Shown in pieces: positions 18,680 to 20,663 of a stretch of 20,663 bases of DNA. Location of the stretch: positions 1 through 20,663 of the forward strand of contig DVOG01000112.1 in NCBI GenBank assembly GCA_018713755.1. The letters are read 5' to 3'. Below the pieces are notes generated by a model. That model saw only the letters and a program-made list of their open reading frames with translations. It searched no databases and had not been told where the DNA came from. Position numbers and translations under genes: made by a program. This DNA comes from Candidatus Spyradosoma merdigallinarum. Lineage in GTDB: Bacteria > Verrucomicrobiota > Verrucomicrobiia > Opitutales > UBA953. Within the stretch, counting starts at the first letter, position 1. Every line of letters begins with the position of its first letter.

Positions 18680-20663
18680 AAAAAATGCTGACCGTCAAGT
18701 CATCGAAAAAAGTCTCGTCGCCGGGGCCCTGCAGCCCGACGTAGAGCATGACGACGGCGAACGCGGCGCGCGGCGGCGCGTCTCCGAGCGCGGCGAGCCG
18801 GCGCCAGGCGAGCGCCGTTCCCGCGGGCAGCGCCTCTCCCGTGTCCGCGAGCGCGTTCCCGCGCGCGTCGAAAAACCCGATGCGGATCTCCGAAAGCGAA
18901 CCGCAGGAAACCTTTCCGCGCGCGAAAACCTGCGCCAGAACTTTTTGACCGGGAACGACGCGGAAGCTTTTGCGCAGCTCCATGCGCTCCGTTTTCCCGC
19001 CGACGCGGAAGCAGGACGCGCCGCCGTGCGGAGCGACGTCCGACGCGCCCATTTCGAAATGCTCCGCCGCAGCGACGACGGCGCGCCAGCCGCGCGGGTG
19101 CGCGAGATTTTTCCGCGCGCGCCAGTCGCCCGGGCTGTAGGCGAGGAAATTTTCCGCCTCGAAATCCTCGCGGAAATCCGGCTCCGCGCCGAACGCGGGA
19201 ACGGCTTCGGAAATGACGCGCAGGCGCCGATCCGCCGCGGCTTCGGGCGTTCCCGCGGCGGCGTTCGCGGGTTCGCCGTTCGCGCGGGAACGCAGCGCCG
19301 CTTCGAAAATGCGCGCCAACGCGCGTTCGACGCGCGCTTTTTCCTCCGGATTTTTCGTTTTTTTCAGAAAATCCAGCGCGCGCATCAGCGCGGCGGGACG
19401 CGGGTCGGAAATCCGATACGCGGAGATGTCCGCCTGGTGCGGCCTGCCGCGGAACTCCTCGTCGTCGTAGATTTCCTCGTAGCGCCACGCGTCGCTGCCG
19501 AGCGCCTCGAGCGTGCCGCGGACATCCGTCATCTCCGCGTTCCCGAGCGCTTTTCGCGCGTAGTACGAAGCGGCGAACTTTTCCGCGCGGCGCAGCGAAA
19601 AATCGACGGATTCCAGCCGCGCGGCGATGCGGCGTTCCCGCGCGGATCCGGGATTTTCCCTGCGGGAACGCGCGGCGGCGGCGAGCGCCTCGGAGAGATT
19701 CCCGCGCAGAACCGCGAGTTTTTCCGGCGGAAAAATCTCCGTCGCGTTCTCGTTGTTCCAGCCTTTGATCCAGCGGCACTGCCCGCCCTGCTCCGCCCAG
19801 ACCGCGCACGCCGCGGCGTAGAATTTCTTCATCGCCGGCGCGGCGGCGCCGAAAGTCTTCGCGTAATATTCGTCGAGAATTTTTTCGGGATCGCCGTCCG
19901 GGTTTTTCAGCAGTTCCGAAGCGAGGCGGATTTTCGGCGCGTCGAACGCGACGACGGGCCCGCATTCGGCGTAGAAAATTTTCCCGCCTTCCGCGGCGAC
20001 GAATTTTATCGCGTCCGCCTGCTCCTGCAGGAAAAGCCGCGGGAACAGAAACGGCGAGCCGTAATAATAATCGTAGACGCCCCAAAGCTCCGCGCCGGAG
20101 CGCGCCCAGCGGCGAATCAGCGCCTTGTCTTCGCGCTTGAATTCCGGGAACACCCACATCGAGCGGTCGGCGCAGAGCACGGGAACGACGTTCCCGCGCA
20201 CGGGAAACGACGGCGCGTTCTGCACGTCCATGTAGGCGATGACGCCGACGCCTTTCCCGGGACAGGCCGCTTCGATTTTTTCCGCCGCGCGGTTGACGAA
20301 GCCGTAGTAATAATCGGAGCGGTTCGGCAAGTTGCGGAAAAAGGACAGCGCGCCGTAAGCCTCTTCCGAAGCCGCGGATTCGTCCCAGTTCGTCGCGTCG
20401 TTGATGCCGAGCGAAAACAGCGGCGCGTCGGGATTTTTTTCAAAAAATTTCTCCGCCGCGGCGACGGCGACGTCAAGCGCGGCGGCGGACGTCAAATTCG
20501 GCTGCGGAGCGTAACCGCCGGAAAAATTCGGACGCCGCGCGCCGAAAACCTCCGGCGCGAGCTCCGGACGCTCCGCGTAAATTTCTTTCGAAAAAACGGC
20601 GCCGAGATTGTGGGAAAACTGCGGGAGCGCGCCGAATCCGAGATGCGCGCTCCACGCCGCGTC
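18678..20663 (-). CDS. DUF4838-like carbohydrate-active protein with C-terminal beta-sandwich, 5' truncated
   Basis: The frame is open to the right window edge, so the N-terminus is missing; 661 residues are visible. The TTG at 20495 is an internal codon, because the preceding residues (WSAHLGFGALPQFSHNLG, FGARRPNFSGGYAPQPN) belong to the fold. The visible part matches the DUF4838 pattern of glycosidase-like TIM-barrel proteins related to alpha-glucuronidases: a hydrophobic strand ending SLGINDATNWDE, then GVGVIAYMDVQNAPSFPVRGNVVPVLCADRSMW, then GVYDYYYGSPFLFPRL. A helical region follows, and the last ~150 residues (from FREDFEAENFLAYSPGDW) look like a carbohydrate-binding beta-sandwich ending FFDDLTVSIF. 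Catalytic residues and substrate are not identified. It probably acts on plant or mucin glycans outside the cytoplasm. The 3' end has an AT-rich hairpin. Confidence 0.65.
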   Translation of the reverse strand, partial: DAAWSAHLGFGALPQFSHNLGAVFSKEIYAERPELAPEVFGARRPNFSGGYAPQPNLTSAAALDVAVAAAEKFFEKNPDAPLFSLGINDATNWDESAASEEAYGALSFFRNLPNRSDYYYGFVNRAAEKIEAACPGKGVGVIAYMDVQNAPSFPVRGNVVPVLCADRSMWVFPEFKREDKALIRRWARSGAELWGVYDYYYGSPFLFPRLFLQEQADAIKFVAAEGGKIFYAECGPVVAFDAPKIRLASELLKNPDGDPEKILDEYYAKTFGAAAPAMKKFYAAACAVWAEQGGQCRWIKGWNNENATEIFPPEKLAVLRGNLSEALAAAARSRRENPGSARERRIAARLESVDFSLRRAEKFAASYYARKALGNAEMTDVRGTLEALGSDAWRYEEIYDDEEFRGRPHQADISAYRISDPRPAALMRALDFLKKTKNPEEKARVERALARIFEAALRSRANGEPANAAAGTPEAAADRRLRVISEAVPAFGAEPDFREDFEAENFLAYSPGDWRARKNLAHPRGWRAVVAAAEHFEMGASDVAPHGGASCFRVGGKTERMELRKSFRVVPGQKVLAQVFARGKVSCGSLSEIRIGFFDARGNALADTGEALPAGTALAWRRLAALGDAPPRAAFAVVMLYVGLQGPGDETFFDDLTVSIF
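20180..20196. repeat. Inverted octamer pair around a single base (CGGGAACG-A-CGTTCCCG)
   Basis: A perfect 17-base inverted repeat with one central A, inside the DUF4838-like gene. It is flanked on both sides by about 470-510 bases with no other copy. Confidence 0.75.

Larger units (their letters stand above)
61..20187 (+). repeat. Iterated octamer CGGGAACG, plus-strand copies (48)
   Basis: Start positions read by eye: 61, 155, 260, 524, 565, 868, 1483, 2019, 3093, 3300, 4339, 4414, 4568, 4635, 5129, 5398, 6955, 6993, 7941, 9666, 10054, 10209, 10215, 11200, 11572, 11672, 12434, 12616, 12637, 13384, 13445, 13540, 13595, 13706, 14623, 15745, 16892, 17336, 17504, 18134, 18152, 18272, 18578, 18950, 19196, 19285, 19663, 20180. 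The base before is usually G (GCGGGAACG); the base after is free. Sense copies in genes are read in three frames: Gly-Asn, Gly-Thr or Arg-Glu-Arg. Two copies at 10209 and 10215 overlap by two bases. Together with the minus-strand set this is the most over-represented word I can see in the window. Confidence 0.93.
1600..20196 (-). repeat. Iterated octamer CGGGAACG, minus-strand copies (45; CGTTCCCG on the plus strand)
   Basis: Start positions of CGTTCCCG on the plus strand, read by eye: 1600, 2052, 2152, 2471, 2813, 3004, 3404, 3501, 4075, 5629, 5730, 5890, 6246, 6434, 6582, 6696, 7663, 8638, 8694, 8852, 9072, 9219, 9688, 10313, 11636, 12167, 12936, 14454, 14617, 15367, 15487, 15567, 16041, 16114, 16835, 16880, 16922, 17983, 18026, 18816, 18854, 19248, 19538, 19633, 20189. 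The near equality with the plus-strand set argues against a replication-polar signal such as Chi or KOPS, at least in this window. Where a copy is antisense to a gene it is read as Val-Pro, Phe-Pro or Arg-Ser-Arg. One-base variants (CGGGAACA, GAGTTCCCG) are also present but less common. Confidence 0.93.

Noticed and set aside
61..20196. Octamer as a Chi-like or KOPS-like polar chromosome signal
   Set aside because: The strands are nearly balanced (48 to 45) over 20 kb, whereas those signals are strongly polarised. Only a genome-wide skew test could reopen this.
61..20196. Octamer copies as remnants of a mobile element such as REP or MITE
   Set aside because: Conservation stops at the 8-9 base core. 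Flanks differ freely, and copies lie in frame inside essential genes.

Overview
The window comes from a GC-rich Gram-negative bacterium: it carries an autotransporter outer-membrane barrel, a lone ExbD/TolR-like protein, several exported proteins and peptidoglycan enzymes. The gene styles (a large autotransporter, a DUF4838-type glycosidase-like protein, a LolA-like sorting protein, an ExbD-like protein with an altered membrane motif) suggest Verrucomicrobiota, perhaps an Opitutales-like gut or animal-associated lineage. That placement is inference, not proof. I see no tRNA, rRNA, CRISPR array, insertion sequence or phage gene. Coding density is very high, and no gap between genes exceeds about 160 bases.

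Layout. (1) Positions 1-1541, plus strand: the C-terminal part of an autotransporter, ending in a strong two-way terminator. (2) Positions 1621-6622, minus strand: a run transcribed from exbD-like through a CPBP membrane protease, two overlapping unknown genes and rpe to ettA. (3) Positions 6779-8788, plus strand: folE2 and agmatine deiminase, divergent from exbD. (4) Positions 8865-20663, minus strand: a long run read from the right edge. In transcription order it holds a DUF4838-like carbohydrate-active protein (truncated by the window), an exported unknown protein, murI, tsaE, a membrane-anchored TPR-like protein, a D-Ala-D-Ala carboxypeptidase, a LolA-like exported protein, an M24 aminopeptidase, two small proteins and ymdB. 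These are mainly housekeeping functions (cell wall, tRNA t6A, folate/pterin, polyamine, translation) mixed with envelope proteins of unknown role. Only short groups, such as murI-tsaE and the 4061-5363 pair, look tightly coupled.

The outstanding signal is not a gene. The non-palindromic octamer CGGGAACG (reverse complement CGTTCCCG), usually extended to GCGGGAACG, occurs about 93 times by my count, roughly once per 220 bases. The two strands are almost balanced (48 plus, 45 minus). From base composition I would expect only one or two. Copies fall in genes of both orientations, in all three codon frames, and about 2.5 times more densely between genes. They form inverted pairs at several places and are scarce over conserved enzyme cores. 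This looks like DNA-level selection, comparable to the DNA uptake sequences of Neisseria/Pasteurellaceae or cyanobacterial HIP1 but denser, and it is the best candidate here for an undescribed system. All counts were made by eye and need a computed recount.
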